Source: Pseudomonadota bacterium
GTDB taxonomy: Bacteria > Pseudomonadota > Gammaproteobacteria > Steroidobacterales > Steroidobacteraceae
Direction of reading: 5' to 3'
Assembly: GCA_023428645.1 (NCBI GenBank)
Contig: JAEYXD010000210.1
Span: 1-64,000, forward strand
Length of the DNA: 64,000 bases
Below are positions 53,904 through 62,207 of this stretch, one piece after another. The stretch's first letter is position 1, and each line of letters begins with the position of its first letter. The translations under genes were made by a program, and so were the position numbers. The notes beneath the pieces were generated by a model that had not been told where the DNA came from, ran no database searches, and saw only the letters and a program-made list of their open reading frames with translations.

Positions 53904-54593
53904 CTATTCCTTCCACCGATATCCCATTCCGTACATGGTCTCGATGTGATCGAACGAGCTGTCGATCGCCTGGAACTTGCGGCGGATGCGTTTGATGTGC
54001 GACGTGATCGTGTTGTCGTCGAGCACGACGTTGGCCGCGTCCATCAACTGCTGGCGATTTTTCACGTGCCCCGGATTTTTCGTGAGCGCATGCACGATCC
54101 AGAACTCGGTAAGCGTCAATCCCAGCGGCTTGTCGCGCCAAGTGGCATGCAGCCGAGCGGCGTCGATCATCAACTCGCCACGCATCAGCAGGTGGTCGCG
54201 ATTGGAGGGCTGCGTGAGTGCGTCGATGCGGCGAAACAGCGCGGTCACGCGCGCGATGAGATGCGTGAGGCTCAGATCCTTCGTCAGATAGTCGTCGGCG
54301 CCGAGGCGTAGGCCGGAGACGGCGTCCAGCTCGCTGTCGCGCGCGGTGAGGAAGATGATCGGCAATTCCGCCGACATCGATCGCAGTTCGCGACACAGCT
54401 CGAAGCCGCCCTCGGGTTCGTCGTGCAGCCCGACATCGATCACGGCGAGATCGGGCAAGCGCGCGCGGAAGGCTTCGATCGCCTCTTTGCGATTGCCGTA
54501 GGTGCGCACGGAGTATCCGTGCCGCTGGAACGCGGCGGCGTAATTGTCGCGGATGGCGGGCTCGTCTTCGACGATGGCGATCAAGCGTTTCAT
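53904..54593 (-). CDS. pdsR: Response regulator of the proteobacterial dedicated sortase system
   Basis: A 229-residue OmpR-type regulator. Receiver: IAIVEDEPAIRDNYA start, phospho-acceptor Asp53 in LAVIDVGLHDEPEGGFELC, Thr in FLTARDSELDAVSGLRLG, Lys in YLTKDLSL. The winged helix follows (LTLTEFWIVHALTKNPGHVK, DDNTITSHIKRIRRKFQ, GMGYRW). The extended loop after Asp53 and the FWIVH segment are what I recall of PdsR. ATG 54593 starts MKRLIAIVEDE; ATG 54602 and 54605 are alternatives. It is upstream of pdsS. A small divergent membrane ORF begins 143 nt away and may be a target. Confidence 0.85.
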   Translation of the reverse strand: MKRLIAIVEDEPAIRDNYAAAFQRHGYSVRTYGNRKEAIEAFRARLPDLAVIDVGLHDEPEGGFELCRELRSMSAELPIIFLTARDSELDAVSGLRLGADDYLTKDLSLTHLIARVTALFRRIDALTQPSNRDHLLMRGELMIDAARLHATWRDKPLGLTLTEFWIVHALTKNPGHVKNRQQLMDAANVVLDDNTITSHIKRIRRKFQAIDSSFDHIETMYGMGYRWKE

Positions 54594-54736
54594 GGAGCGC
54601 ATCATACGCCGCGCGGTCGCGCGGCGAATGCCTCGCCATGATTGATCACAATCCGCCCGACGCGTGTCACGGAGGGCGCGTCGTGCGCCTGCGATCACCT
54701 GTTGTGATGTCTCCCAAGCCGGACTTGGGAGGGCTC

Positions 54737-54928
54737 ATGAAAACCCGCATTGGTTCAGTGGTGGTTATGCGTCGTCGTCGCGAGCGCCTGCTTGCGTGTC
54801 TCGCGTTCGTCACGCTCGTGATCGCGTGGGATGCGACGTTGCGATTGGATCAGAGGATCGCGCCGCCGCGGATGCGGATGTCGCATGCGGTCGAGGCGGA
54901 GGGACAGGAGGTGGGGAAGTTGCAGTGA
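54737..54928 (+). CDS. Small single-pass membrane protein, divergent from pdsR
   Basis: A 63-residue ORF with a strong ribosome site (GGGAGG four bases before ATG 54737). The N-terminus is basic (MKTRIGSVVVMRRRRERLL), followed by one hydrophobic helix (LACLAFVTLVIAWDATL) and a hydrophilic C-tail. This gives a type II (N-in) orientation. I recognise no family. Its place next to pdsR suggests a small regulator or accessory of that system, but it could be a chance ORF. Confidence 0.45.
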   Translation: MKTRIGSVVVMRRRRERLLACLAFVTLVIAWDATLRLDQRIAPPRMRMSHAVEAEGQEVGKLQ

Positions 54929-55013
54929 ACTTCGTGAAGGCGCCGGTCTCCAGTCCAGACCCGCAGTCTTGGTGGAGAGTGATCGGAGGAAGAGAAGAGA
55001 TCGGACGAAGAGG

Positions 55014-55060
55014 CCCCCTCCCCTAACCCTCCCCCGCTGCGCGGGGGAGGGGGAGTAGGT
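55014..55060 (-). repeat. Dispersed palindromic element, copy 2
   Basis: The complement of the element at 18081-18128, nearly identical over about 47 bp (the central loop has CGCGCAGCGG in place of CGCGCCGCGG). It starts 11 nt past the stop of the glutaryl-CoA dehydrogenase gene, in that gene's orientation, just as copy 1 follows glnB. Confidence 0.75.
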
Positions 55061-55071
55061 TGAAACCTTGT

Positions 55072-56250
55072 TTAGAAGGCGTTGATGCCGGTCAACGCGC
55101 GGCCCACCGTCAGCTGATGAACGGTCTCGGTGCCTTCGTAGGTGATCACGCTTTCCAAATTCAGCCCGTGACGAATCGGTACGTACTCGACACTAATGCC
55201 CGCGCCGCCGAGCAGGTCGCGTGCATCGCGAGCGACTTCGATTGCCGCGCGGCAGTTGTGCCATTTCGCCATCGAGACCTGCGTCGGCACCATCGAACCG
55301 GCTTCCTTCAGGCGGCCGAGCTGCAGCGACAGCAACTGCGAGGTCGTGATCTTGCGCGCCATCTCGGCCAAGCGAATCTGCACGGCCTGCGTCGACGCGA
55401 GCGGCTTGCCGAACAGGACGCGCGACTTCGAGTACTCGATCGCCTCCGTGAGACATGCCTGCGCCGCGCCGGTCACGCCCCAGCAAATGCCATAGCGCGC
55501 CTGCGTGAGGCAGGACAGCGGGCCCTTGAGGCCGACGACGCCCGGCAGCACGTTCTCTTCCGGCACGACGACGTTGTCGAAGAACAAGCTGCCGGTGACG
55601 GAAGCGCGCAGGCTCATCTTGTGTTTGATCGTCTGCGAGGTGAAGCCCTTGAAGCTCTTCTCGACCAGGAAGCCGCGAATGCCTTCGTCGGTCATCGCCC
55701 ACACGACTGCGAGATCGGCGATCGAGCCATTCGTGATCCACATCTTCGCGCCGTTCAAGACCCAATCCTTGCCTTGCTTCTTCGCGCGCGTCTTCATGTT
55801 CGCCGGATCGGAGCCGCCGTGCGGCTCCGTGAGACCGAAGCACGCGATCACTTCACCGGTTGCCATGCGCGGCAGCCAGCGCTGCTTTTGCTCCTCGCTG
55901 CCGAACGCGTAGATCGGATACATGCACAAGCTCGATTGCACGGACACGAAGCTGCGCAGTCCGGAATCGCCACGCTCGAGCTCCTGGCAGATGAGTCCGT
56001 ACGACACGGAGTTCAAACCGGCGCAGCCGTAACCTTGGATGGAGCTGCCGAGCAAGCCGAGCTCCGCGATGCCGCTCACGAGCTCGCGCGGGAAGCGCTC
56101 GTGCTCGAAGCACTCGCCGATGATCGGAATCACTTGCTCGTCGACGAATTTCGCGACGGAGTCCTGCACCATTCGCTCATCATCCGTGAGCGCGGAACGA
56201 ACCGAATACAGGTCGACGGGATCGAGCTCGACAGGGACAGATTTGGACAT
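55072..56250 (-). CDS. gcdH: Glutaryl-CoA dehydrogenase (acyl-CoA dehydrogenase family)
   Basis: Oxidatively decarboxylates glutaryl-CoA to crotonyl-CoA with FAD in lysine/tryptophan breakdown. The 392-residue protein has RSALTDDERMVQDSVAKFVD, ERGDSGLRSFVSVQSSLCMY and ACFGLTEPHGGSDPANM at positions typical of GCDH, and the catalytic Glu in TYEGTETVHQL near residue 373; an Arg equivalent for the glutaryl carboxylate is expected in the RSFVSVQ region. ATG 56250 fits the family. The gene is single. Crotonyl-CoA would enter the FadB/FadA-type steps encoded at 26.6-29.9 kb. A dispersed palindrome follows its stop. Confidence 0.9.
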   Translation of the reverse strand: MSKSVPVELDPVDLYSVRSALTDDERMVQDSVAKFVDEQVIPIIGECFEHERFPRELVSGIAELGLLGSSIQGYGCAGLNSVSYGLICQELERGDSGLRSFVSVQSSLCMYPIYAFGSEEQKQRWLPRMATGEVIACFGLTEPHGGSDPANMKTRAKKQGKDWVLNGAKMWITNGSIADLAVVWAMTDEGIRGFLVEKSFKGFTSQTIKHKMSLRASVTGSLFFDNVVVPEENVLPGVVGLKGPLSCLTQARYGICWGVTGAAQACLTEAIEYSKSRVLFGKPLASTQAVQIRLAEMARKITTSQLLSLQLGRLKEAGSMVPTQVSMAKWHNCRAAIEVARDARDLLGGAGISVEYVPIRHGLNLESVITYEGTETVHQLTVGRALTGINAF

Positions 56251-56405
56251 GGTCGTGAGGCCGCTGGTGTGGAATTTCGGGCGCGAATGGTAGCGCAGGC
56301 AGCGGATTTTCCGCCGTAGTCTTCTGTCAATGCTGCATAGCGAATCACCCGATTGAGGACGACGCGAGCGCGGCGTACCTTACGAGCGGGCAGGGGGGAC
56401 GAGCT

Positions 56406-56873
56406 ATGAAAGACGTCGATCAGTGGCTGGCCGAATACGGCGAAAGCCATCAGAACCCAAGCAACAAAGTGCTCCATTGGATTTGCGTACCGATCATCGT
56501 CGTCAGCCTGGTCGGCCTGCTCGCGTCGCTGCCAGTACCCACGGCGTTCGCGGCGGTGTCACCGCTGTTGAACTGGGGCACGTTGCTGTTGCTGTTCGGC
56601 GTCGCCTATTACTTTGCGATGTCGTGGTCGCTCGCGCTCGACATGCTCGTGTTCGTCGCGATCGTCATCGGCGCGCTCGCGCTTCTCGAACGCTTGCCAG
56701 GTTCGTTATGGATTGCGTGCGTCGCGCTGTTCGTTGTCGCTTGGATCGGACAGTTCATCGGACATCACTACGAAGGCAAGCGTCCGTCGTTTTTCAAGGA
56801 CGTGCAGTTCCTGATGATCGGACCGCTGTGGCTGCTTTCGTTCATCTACCGCAAGCTGCGCATTCCGTACTGA
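56406..56873 (+). CDS. Mpo1-like (DUF962) membrane protein, full-length form
   Basis: A 155-residue four-helix membrane protein. The N-terminal WLAEYGESHQNPSNKVLHWI and the later WIGQFIGHHYEGKRPSFFKD carry the conserved histidines of the Mpo1/YGL010w family, thought to bind iron for alpha-dioxygenation of 2-hydroxy fatty acids in yeast. Helices are at about 28-46, 56-75, 80-98 and 101-120. ATG 56406 lies after GGGGACGAGCT. It is not in an operon with neighbours. The window holds a second, shorter relative at 5571. Confidence 0.88.
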   Translation: MKDVDQWLAEYGESHQNPSNKVLHWICVPIIVVSLVGLLASLPVPTAFAAVSPLLNWGTLLLLFGVAYYFAMSWSLALDMLVFVAIVIGALALLERLPGSLWIACVALFVVAWIGQFIGHHYEGKRPSFFKDVQFLMIGPLWLLSFIYRKLRIPY

Positions 56874-56932
56874 ACGCGCGGCGCGATGTCGATGATCGAC
56901 GTCGCAACTAAAGACGATTCCGGCCGGACCTC

Positions 56933-56966
56933 GCGCGCACAGACATAATGCGCGCACCGACATAAT
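56933..56966 (+). repeat. 17-bp tandem direct repeat upstream of the OmpA-family gene
   Basis: Two abutting copies of GCGCGCACxGACATAAT (56933-56949 and 56950-56966) differing at one base. Each contains CATAAT, similar to a -10 hexamer. It ends 60 nt before the gene start and is probably a promoter or operator duplication. Confidence 0.6.
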
Positions 56967-57026
56967 TCAGTGGGCATTCAGCGCTATCCTACAAAGCTGA
57001 TACCCGTACATTCGTAAGGAGAAACT

Positions 57027-57707
57027 ATGCAGATTCGACTCGTGAACAGCTCTGTGGCCAAGGCCGCGACCGTCGGGATGATGGTGCTGAGCTTTGCCGC
57101 GTGCACGACGATAAATCCGTACACGGGCGAACAGCAGACGAGCAAAGTGGCGAAGGGCGCGGGCATCGGCGCCGCTGCCGGCGCCGTAGCGGGCCTGCTG
57201 ACGAAGGGCGACAAGCTGCAGAACGCGCTGATCGGCGCCGGTGTCGGCGCGCTCGCGGGCGGCGGCGTCGGCTACTACATGGATGTGCAGGAAGCGAAAC
57301 TGCGCCAGCAGCTCGCGAACACCGGCGTCAGTGTCACGCGCAACGGCGACAACATCACGCTGAACATGCCGAGCAGCATCACGTTCGCGCTGAACAGCGC
57401 GGATCTGAATGCCCAGTTCTACAGCGCACTCGACGGCGTCTCGATGGTGCTGAAGGAATACGACAAGACGGTCATCGAAGTGGCGGGCCACACCGACAGC
57501 ACCGGCAGCGATCAGTACAACCAGGCGCTTTCCGAGCGACGGGCGCAGGCCGTCGCGAGCTATCTCGGCAGCCACGGCGTGAAACAGCAGCGTCTGATCA
57601 CGGTTGGCGCGGGTGAGTCGCATCCGGTCGCATCGAACGATACGGAAGCGGGCCGCGCACAAAATCGCCGCGTGGAGCTCACGATCGTCCCCGTGACGAA
57701 GGGCTGA
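57027..57707 (+). CDS. OmpA-family lipoprotein with glycine-zipper (YiaD-like)
   Basis: A 226-residue outer-membrane lipoprotein. Lipobox SFAAC near residue 26; a glycine-zipper stretch at about 44-90 (GAGIGAAAGAVAGLL and GAGVGALAGGGVGYY); then an OmpA peptidoglycan-binding domain (about 105-222) with ITFALNSADLN, VAGHTDSTGSDQYNQALSERRA and NRRVELTIVP. The Asp and Arg that contact diaminopimelate are kept. Ribosome site AAGGAG at 5-6 nt is strong. It links the outer membrane to the wall. PdsO-like proteins share this layout, but the gene is not beside pdsRS, so I leave it unnamed. A terminator follows. Confidence 0.9.
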   Translation: MQIRLVNSSVAKAATVGMMVLSFAACTTINPYTGEQQTSKVAKGAGIGAAAGAVAGLLTKGDKLQNALIGAGVGALAGGGVGYYMDVQEAKLRQQLANTGVSVTRNGDNITLNMPSSITFALNSADLNAQFYSALDGVSMVLKEYDKTVIEVAGHTDSTGSDQYNQALSERRAQAVASYLGSHGVKQQRLITVGAGESHPVASNDTEAGRAQNRRVELTIVPVTKG

Positions 57708-57726
57708 GGATCGCAGGCCGATTGAA

Positions 57727-57758
57727 CAAGGGCCGGCTCCTTGCGGGGCCGGCCCTTG
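57727..57758. terminator. Terminator between convergent OmpA-family gene and rpoH
   Basis: Perfect 11-bp stem CAAGGGCCGGC/GCCGGCCCTTG with a 10-nt loop, 19 nt after one stop and 24 nt from the other, followed by TTTCTC on the plus strand. Probably used by both genes. Confidence 0.75.
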
Positions 57759-57782
57759 CGTTTCTCTCACTGCCTGTCTGGA

Positions 57783-58667
57783 TCAGGCTTCGGCGGGCTC
57801 CGCGACGATGCCGCGCAGCTTCTTGATCGCGTTGGCCTCGATCTGGCGAATCCGCTCCGCGGATACGCCGTACTTGTCGGCAAGCTCGTGCAGCGTCGCC
57901 TTCTCCTCGGTCATCCAGCGGCTGCGCAGGATGTGCTGGCTACGATCATCCAGCGTCAACATTGCCTGGGCCAGACGATCGGCGGTGTCCTCGTCCCACT
58001 GCTCGCGTTCAACCGCGATCGACGGGTCCGACTCCGGGTTCTGCAGATAGGCCGACGGCGAGTAGGAACCGTCCTCGTCATCCGCGTCCGGCGCCGGATC
58101 GAACGACAGATCGCGCGAGCTGAGGCGCTGCTCCATGTCGGTGACTTCCGCCGTCGAGACGCCGAGGTCGCTTGCGATCGCGCGCGTCTCGGATTCGGTC
58201 AGCCAGCCGAGGTTCTTCTTGAACTTGCGCAGATTGAAGAACAATTTCCGTTGTGCCTTCGTCGTCGCGATCTTCACGAGACGCCAATTGCGCAGCACGT
58301 ATTCGTGAATCTCGGCGCGAATCCAGTGGACCGCGAAGGACACGAGCCGCACGCCCACTTCGGGATCAAAGCGGCGCACTGCCTTCATCAAACCTACATT
58401 GCCTTCCTGGATCAGATCGCCGACGGGCAATCCATAGCCGGTGTAACCGCGCGCGATGTGCACGACGAAGCGCAGGTGCGAGAGCACCAGTTGCCGCGCA
58501 GCGTCCAGATCGTCGGTGTCGCGAAGGCGGCGCGCGAGCGCGAGCTCCTCGTCCCGGGTCAAGACGGGGATCCGAGAAACGCGGTCGACGTATGCATCAA
58601 GGCTGCCGACGGGGCCGGCAAGCACCAAATCAGAGTTCGAGCGAGCAAGGGCAAGCGCTGTACTCAT
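57783..58667 (-). CDS. rpoH: RNA polymerase heat-shock sigma factor (sigma-32)
   Basis: Directs transcription of heat-shock genes. The 294-residue protein has region 2 (LSHLRFVVHIARGYTGYGLP and DLIQEGNVGLMKAVRRFDP), the RpoH box QRKLFFNLRKFKK at about 131-143, and region 4 with the helix-turn-helix near 255-280 (LHELADKYGVSAERIRQIEA). ATG 58667 has GGGGAA eight bases upstream; ATG 58685 and 58706 are less likely. Position beside ftsX-ftsE-ftsY is the classic gammaproteobacterial order. In E. coli, rpoH mRNA structure senses heat; whether this leader does was not assessed. Confidence 0.95.
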   Translation of the reverse strand: MSTALALARSNSDLVLAGPVGSLDAYVDRVSRIPVLTRDEELALARRLRDTDDLDAARQLVLSHLRFVVHIARGYTGYGLPVGDLIQEGNVGLMKAVRRFDPEVGVRLVSFAVHWIRAEIHEYVLRNWRLVKIATTKAQRKLFFNLRKFKKNLGWLTESETRAIASDLGVSTAEVTDMEQRLSSRDLSFDPAPDADDEDGSYSPSAYLQNPESDPSIAVEREQWDEDTADRLAQAMLTLDDRSQHILRSRWMTEEKATLHELADKYGVSAERIRQIEANAIKKLRGIVAEPAEA

Positions 58668-58859
58668 CGTGACATTCCCCTCCATCAAGGTGGGCCTACT
58701 TCTCAAGCGACCGGCAGTTTAGCAATCGAGTCGTTTGAGTGCTAAGACCGAGTATCGTTCCGCGGCGTCAGGAATTGATGCGGCGGCGCAAACGCGGCTA
58801 AGTCCTTGATACTGGAATGTCGCCGGCGCTCGGAGGTTCCGGTGCGGCCCCCGTGTCAG

Positions 58860-59774
58860 TCACGTAGGTTCGATTTGCCGAAGGTGGCGGGTGGCCGCGA
58901 GGTAAGAGCCGAGCCAGCCCAGGAGGATTCCCGCTCCCACCAACATGCCCCCGGCCTCCAGTCCCAGCCCCGAGAGCTCGAAACCGCTGCCATACAGGCC
59001 AGCAATCCGGGCCACGGGGTCGCGCAGGGCCGCGAGCACGATCGCCGTCAGGACCCAGGCGAGAATGCCTCCACCGATGCCGTACCAGACACCGCTGTAC
59101 AAAAATGGCCGACGTACGAAGCCATCGCTGCCGCCGACGAGCTTGGTGACCTCGATCTCATCCCGGCGGTTCTGAATATCGAGCCGGATCGTGTTGCCGA
59201 CGATCACGAGAATGCCGGCCGCGAGCAGCCCCGCCGCCAGCAGCACGCCGCGACGGATGGCATCGAGGATCGCGGCCAAGCGCTCGACCCAGGCCGTGTC
59301 GAGCTGTACGACGTCGACTGACGGCAGCTTGCGCAGCTCTGCCGCGAGGCTCGCGAGGTGCTCGGGCGTGGCGTACTCGACGGCGGGCAGCAAGACGAGC
59401 GCATGCGGCAGCGGGTTCTCATTCAGCGCGTCGATCGCCGCGCCGAACCCGGAGTCATTGCGAAAGGTCTTGAGCGCCTCTTCCGCGGTGACGAGATCCA
59501 CCTCGGCGATATCGCGCCGCTGACGCAGTCGTTCGGCGATCCGCCGCGCCTCGTCGGCGGCGGTGGGCCGCTTCAGATACACCGAGACGCTCACCGTGCG
59601 ATTCCAGCCGCCGACGGCGCGCTGTGCGTTCGTCACGAGCAGATGCAGGCAGGCGGGCAGGGCGAGCGCGATGCCAATTACGAGCGTCGTGAGCAACGTC
59701 GCGAGCGAGTGCTGCGACAGCCGCCCGAGCGAGCCGACGAGCGTTTGCGCATGACGGGTGAGCCAGGCGATCAC
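58860..59774 (-). CDS. ftsX: Cell-division ABC transporter-like membrane subunit FtsX
   Basis: A 304-residue membrane partner of FtsE that controls cell-wall hydrolase activators (EnvC/AmiA-B in E. coli). One helix near residue 25-48, a periplasmic domain to about 165, and three more helices (about 175-200, 230-250, 270-292), with NTIRLDIQNRRDEIEVTKLVGGSD in the cytoplasmic loop. Its start overlaps the ftsE stop by ATGA, so the two are translationally coupled. It lies 193 nt before rpoH, which probably also has its own promoter. Confidence 0.94.
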   Translation of the reverse strand: MIAWLTRHAQTLVGSLGRLSQHSLATLLTTLVIGIALALPACLHLLVTNAQRAVGGWNRTVSVSVYLKRPTAADEARRIAERLRQRRDIAEVDLVTAEEALKTFRNDSGFGAAIDALNENPLPHALVLLPAVEYATPEHLASLAAELRKLPSVDVVQLDTAWVERLAAILDAIRRGVLLAAGLLAAGILVIVGNTIRLDIQNRRDEIEVTKLVGGSDGFVRRPFLYSGVWYGIGGGILAWVLTAIVLAALRDPVARIAGLYGSGFELSGLGLEAGGMLVGAGILLGWLGSYLAATRHLRQIEPT

Positions 59775-60490
59775 GGCGCTTCCTCCTGCTCGGCAAGCAA
59801 TGCGGCCGGATCGAGCAGTGCCTCGTGCCCTGGGGTGCTCGCGACGATGCGCCCCCCATCGAGCCGCACGCGGCGTACCGGAAAATGCTCGAGCAGATAC
59901 AGATCGTGGCTCGCGACGAGCACCGTCACGCCGACTTCGTTGAAGCGCCGAAAGATGTTCATGACTTCGAGCGATAGCTCCGGGTCGAGATTACCCGTCG
60001 GCTCATCCGCGATCAGGATCGGCGGCTTGCTCACGACCGCGCGGGCAATGCCGACCCGTTGCTGCTCGCCCGTCGACAACTCGAGCGGCACGCTCTGTTC
60101 GCGGCCGAGCAGCCCGACCTGATCGAGCGCGGCGCGGACGCGCTTGCCGATTTCTTTCGTGCCGACACCCGCGATGATGAGCGGCAGCGCGACGTTGTCG
60201 AAGATCGTGCGGTCGTGCAGCAGCTTGTGGTCCTGGAATACGACGCCGATGTTGCGCCGATAGGCGGGAATCTTGCGGCGCGACACGCCCGCGACGTTCT
60301 GGCCATTCACGACGAGCTGGCCCCGCGAGGGACGCTCGATGAGTGCAATCAGCTTCAACAGGCTGGACTTGCCCGCGCCGGAATGACCCGTCAAGAACAC
60401 CATCTCGCCCGACGCGATTTCGAGCGACAGGTCGGAGAGCGCCTCGCGACCGTTCGGATAGCGCTTGAAGACGTGATCGAAGCGAATCAT
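59771..60490 (-). CDS. ftsE: Cell-division ATP-binding protein FtsE
   Basis: The 239-residue ATPase of FtsEX. Walker A is GHSGAGKSS, followed by the signature LSTGEQQRVGIARA, Walker B ILIADEPTGNLDPE and the switch His in ASHD. FtsE usually has ELSGGEQQR; here it reads ELSTGEQQR, a Gly-to-Thr change in the signature. The N-terminus MIRFDHVFKRYPNGREALSD is typical. It lies 13 nt after ftsY and overlaps ftsX by 4 nt, in one operon. Confidence 0.95.
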   Translation of the reverse strand: MIRFDHVFKRYPNGREALSDLSLEIASGEMVFLTGHSGAGKSSLLKLIALIERPSRGQLVVNGQNVAGVSRRKIPAYRRNIGVVFQDHKLLHDRTIFDNVALPLIIAGVGTKEIGKRVRAALDQVGLLGREQSVPLELSTGEQQRVGIARAVVSKPPILIADEPTGNLDPELSLEVMNIFRRFNEVGVTVLVASHDLYLLEHFPVRRVRLDGGRIVASTPGHEALLDPAALLAEQEEAP

Positions 60491-60503
60491 CGGTCGGGTG
60501 ACG

Positions 60504-61481
60504 TCATTCTCGTTCTGAGGGTTTCAGCAATGCGTCGATGAAGCTTTCGGCATCGAACTCGTCGAAGTCCTCGGCCGATTCGCCCGTGCCGATGAAGCGA
60601 ATGGGCAGCGCAAGCTCGCTGGCGATCGCGAGAATGATGCCGCCCTTCGCGGTGCCATCCAGCTTCGTGAGCACGATGCCGGTGACGCCGAGCGCTTCGT
60701 GGAACAAGCGAGCCTGTTGAAGCGCATTCTGCCCTTGGCTCGCATCGAGCACGAGCAAAACTTCGTGCGGCGCGGTCGGGTCGACCCGGCCCATGACGCG
60801 CTTCACTTTCTTGAGCTCTTCCATCAAGTTCGATTGTGTGTGCAAGCGGCCGGCCGTATCCGCGAGCAGGACATCGATGCCGCGCGCCTTCGCCGCCTGA
60901 ACCGCATCGAACGCCACAGCCGCGGGGTCCGCGCCTCCGGCCTGCGCGATCACGGGCACGCCGTTGCGCTCGCCCCAGACTTGGAGCTGCTCCACGGCTG
61001 CCGCGCGGAAGGTATCGCCGGCCGCGAGCATCACCTTCAAGTGGTGCTCTTTCATGCGCCGCGCGAGCTTGCCGATCGTCGTCGTCTTGCCCGCGCCGTT
61101 CACACCCACGATCAGAATCACGAAGGGCTTCGGGCCAGTCTCGAGCACCAACGGCACGGCCGCGGGCTGCAGGATCGCGAGCAGTGATGCGCGCAGCGCC
61201 TTGAGCAGCGCGTCGAGATTACCGAGCTCCTTGCGCTGCACCTGTTTGCGCAGTCCCGAGAGGATGCGCTCCGTCGTTTCCACGCCGACGTCGGCGGTGA
61301 TCAATCGCATCTCGAGCTCATCGAGAACGGTGTCGTCGATTCGCCCGCCGGGGATCAGGTTCGCGAGATCGTACGTGAGCCACGAGTCGCCCTGATTGAG
61401 CTTCGCGCGCAGGCGTTGGAACAGGCCTGGTTTCGCGGGCTCTTGCGGATCGGTCTTGGCTTTCGATTTGAAGCCGAACAT
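60504..61481 (-). CDS. ftsY: Signal recognition particle receptor FtsY
   Basis: The 325-residue SRP receptor GTPase for co-translational membrane insertion. G1 is GVNGAGKTTTIGKLA, then DTAGRLHTQSNLMEEL and the TKLDG motif near the end (VLTKLDGTAKGG), with the final FDEFDAESFIDALL. The E. coli acidic A-domain of about 190 residues is nearly absent; the N domain begins after about 20 residues. ATG 61481 (MFGFKSKAK) is the usual start; ATG 61502 is seven residues upstream. An extended -10 lies upstream. It heads the ftsYEX operon. Confidence 0.95.
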   Translation of the reverse strand: MFGFKSKAKTDPQEPAKPGLFQRLRAKLNQGDSWLTYDLANLIPGGRIDDTVLDELEMRLITADVGVETTERILSGLRKQVQRKELGNLDALLKALRASLLAILQPAAVPLVLETGPKPFVILIVGVNGAGKTTTIGKLARRMKEHHLKVMLAAGDTFRAAAVEQLQVWGERNGVPVIAQAGGADPAAVAFDAVQAAKARGIDVLLADTAGRLHTQSNLMEELKKVKRVMGRVDPTAPHEVLLVLDASQGQNALQQARLFHEALGVTGIVLTKLDGTAKGGIILAIASELALPIRFIGTGESAEDFDEFDAESFIDALLKPSERE

Positions 61482-61515
61482 GGGGTAGGTCACATCGTGC
61501 AAATGCGGGCGCGGG

Positions 61516-61524
61516 ATTCTAGCA
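61516..61524 (-). promoter_or_regulatory. Extended -10 promoter for ftsYEX
   Basis: On the minus strand, TGCTAGAAT: an extended -10 (TGn then TAGAAT). It would start RNA near 61509, leaving about 28 nt before the FtsY ATG. A TTGACG lies too near (10 bp) to act as the -35. Confidence 0.5.
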
Positions 61525-61601
61525 GCACGCTCGTCAAGGCTCCGTCAGCGATCATCGCCATGCGTTCGGCGCCGCGCGCGCAAGGTATGCTGCGTACCCA
61601 A

Positions 61602-62195
61602 ATGACGCGCAACGCAAGGCGCCCTCCAGACCGGCGCGCAACTCAACTCCCGAACAAGCTGCGAATCATCGCCGGGCGCTGGCGCGGCGTGCCGATCACC
61701 TTTCCGCCGCACGCCGAACTGCGGCCCACGCCCGATCGCGTGCGCGAGACGCTGTTCAATTGGCTCGCGCCGCGGATCGTCGGGGCGCGCTGTCTCGATC
61801 TGTTCGCCGGCAGCGGTGCGCTCGCGTTCGAGGCGCTGTCGCGCGGCGCGCGCGAGGTCGTGTGCGTCGAGCGCGATCGCGAGGTCGTGCGACATTTACA
61901 AGACACCGCGAAGCGTCTCGAGGCCGTGGGCTTCGCTGCGATCGCGAGCGATGCGCTTGCATACCTCGGTGGCCCCGCGACGGCTTTCGACATCGTGTTT
62001 CTCGACCCGCCCTACGCCTCGGACGTGTTGACGCACGTGCTACCGCGTCTGGCGCAAGGTTGGCTCGTGTCTGGCGCGCTGATCTATCTGGAAGCGCCGG
62101 CCGATGCGGGCGTGCCGCCGTTGCCCGGCGGCTGGTCCGTCCATCGCAGCAAGCGCGCGGGACAAGTCGGCTATCATCTCCTGCGCTCATCTTGA
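61602..62195 (+). CDS. rsmD: 16S rRNA (guanine966-N2)-methyltransferase
   Basis: Methylates G966 of 16S rRNA. The 197-residue protein has the SAM-binding LDLFAGSGALAFEALSRGA and the N6/N2-methylase motif FLDPPYAS, with RIIAGRWRGVPI and RPTPDRVRETLFNWL at the N-terminus. ATG 61602 precedes the homology; ATG 61587 and 61560 are upstream options, none with a good ribosome site. A -10-like TATGCT lies 10 nt before it, so the message may be near-leaderless. It is divergent from ftsY and 12 nt before coaD. Confidence 0.94.
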   Translation: MTRNARRPPDRRATQLPNKLRIIAGRWRGVPITFPPHAELRPTPDRVRETLFNWLAPRIVGARCLDLFAGSGALAFEALSRGAREVVCVERDREVVRHLQDTAKRLEAVGFAAIASDALAYLGGPATAFDIVFLDPPYASDVLTHVLPRLAQGWLVSGALIYLEAPADAGVPPLPGGWSVHRSKRAGQVGYHLLRSS

Positions 62196-62207
62196 CGGGG
62201 ACAGGCC

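Noticed and set aside
57027..57707. Naming the OmpA-family lipoprotein as PdsO (sortase-associated)
   Set aside because: It lies 2.4 kb from pdsR, beyond gcdH and an Mpo1-like gene, and its layout equals common YiaD-like proteins.
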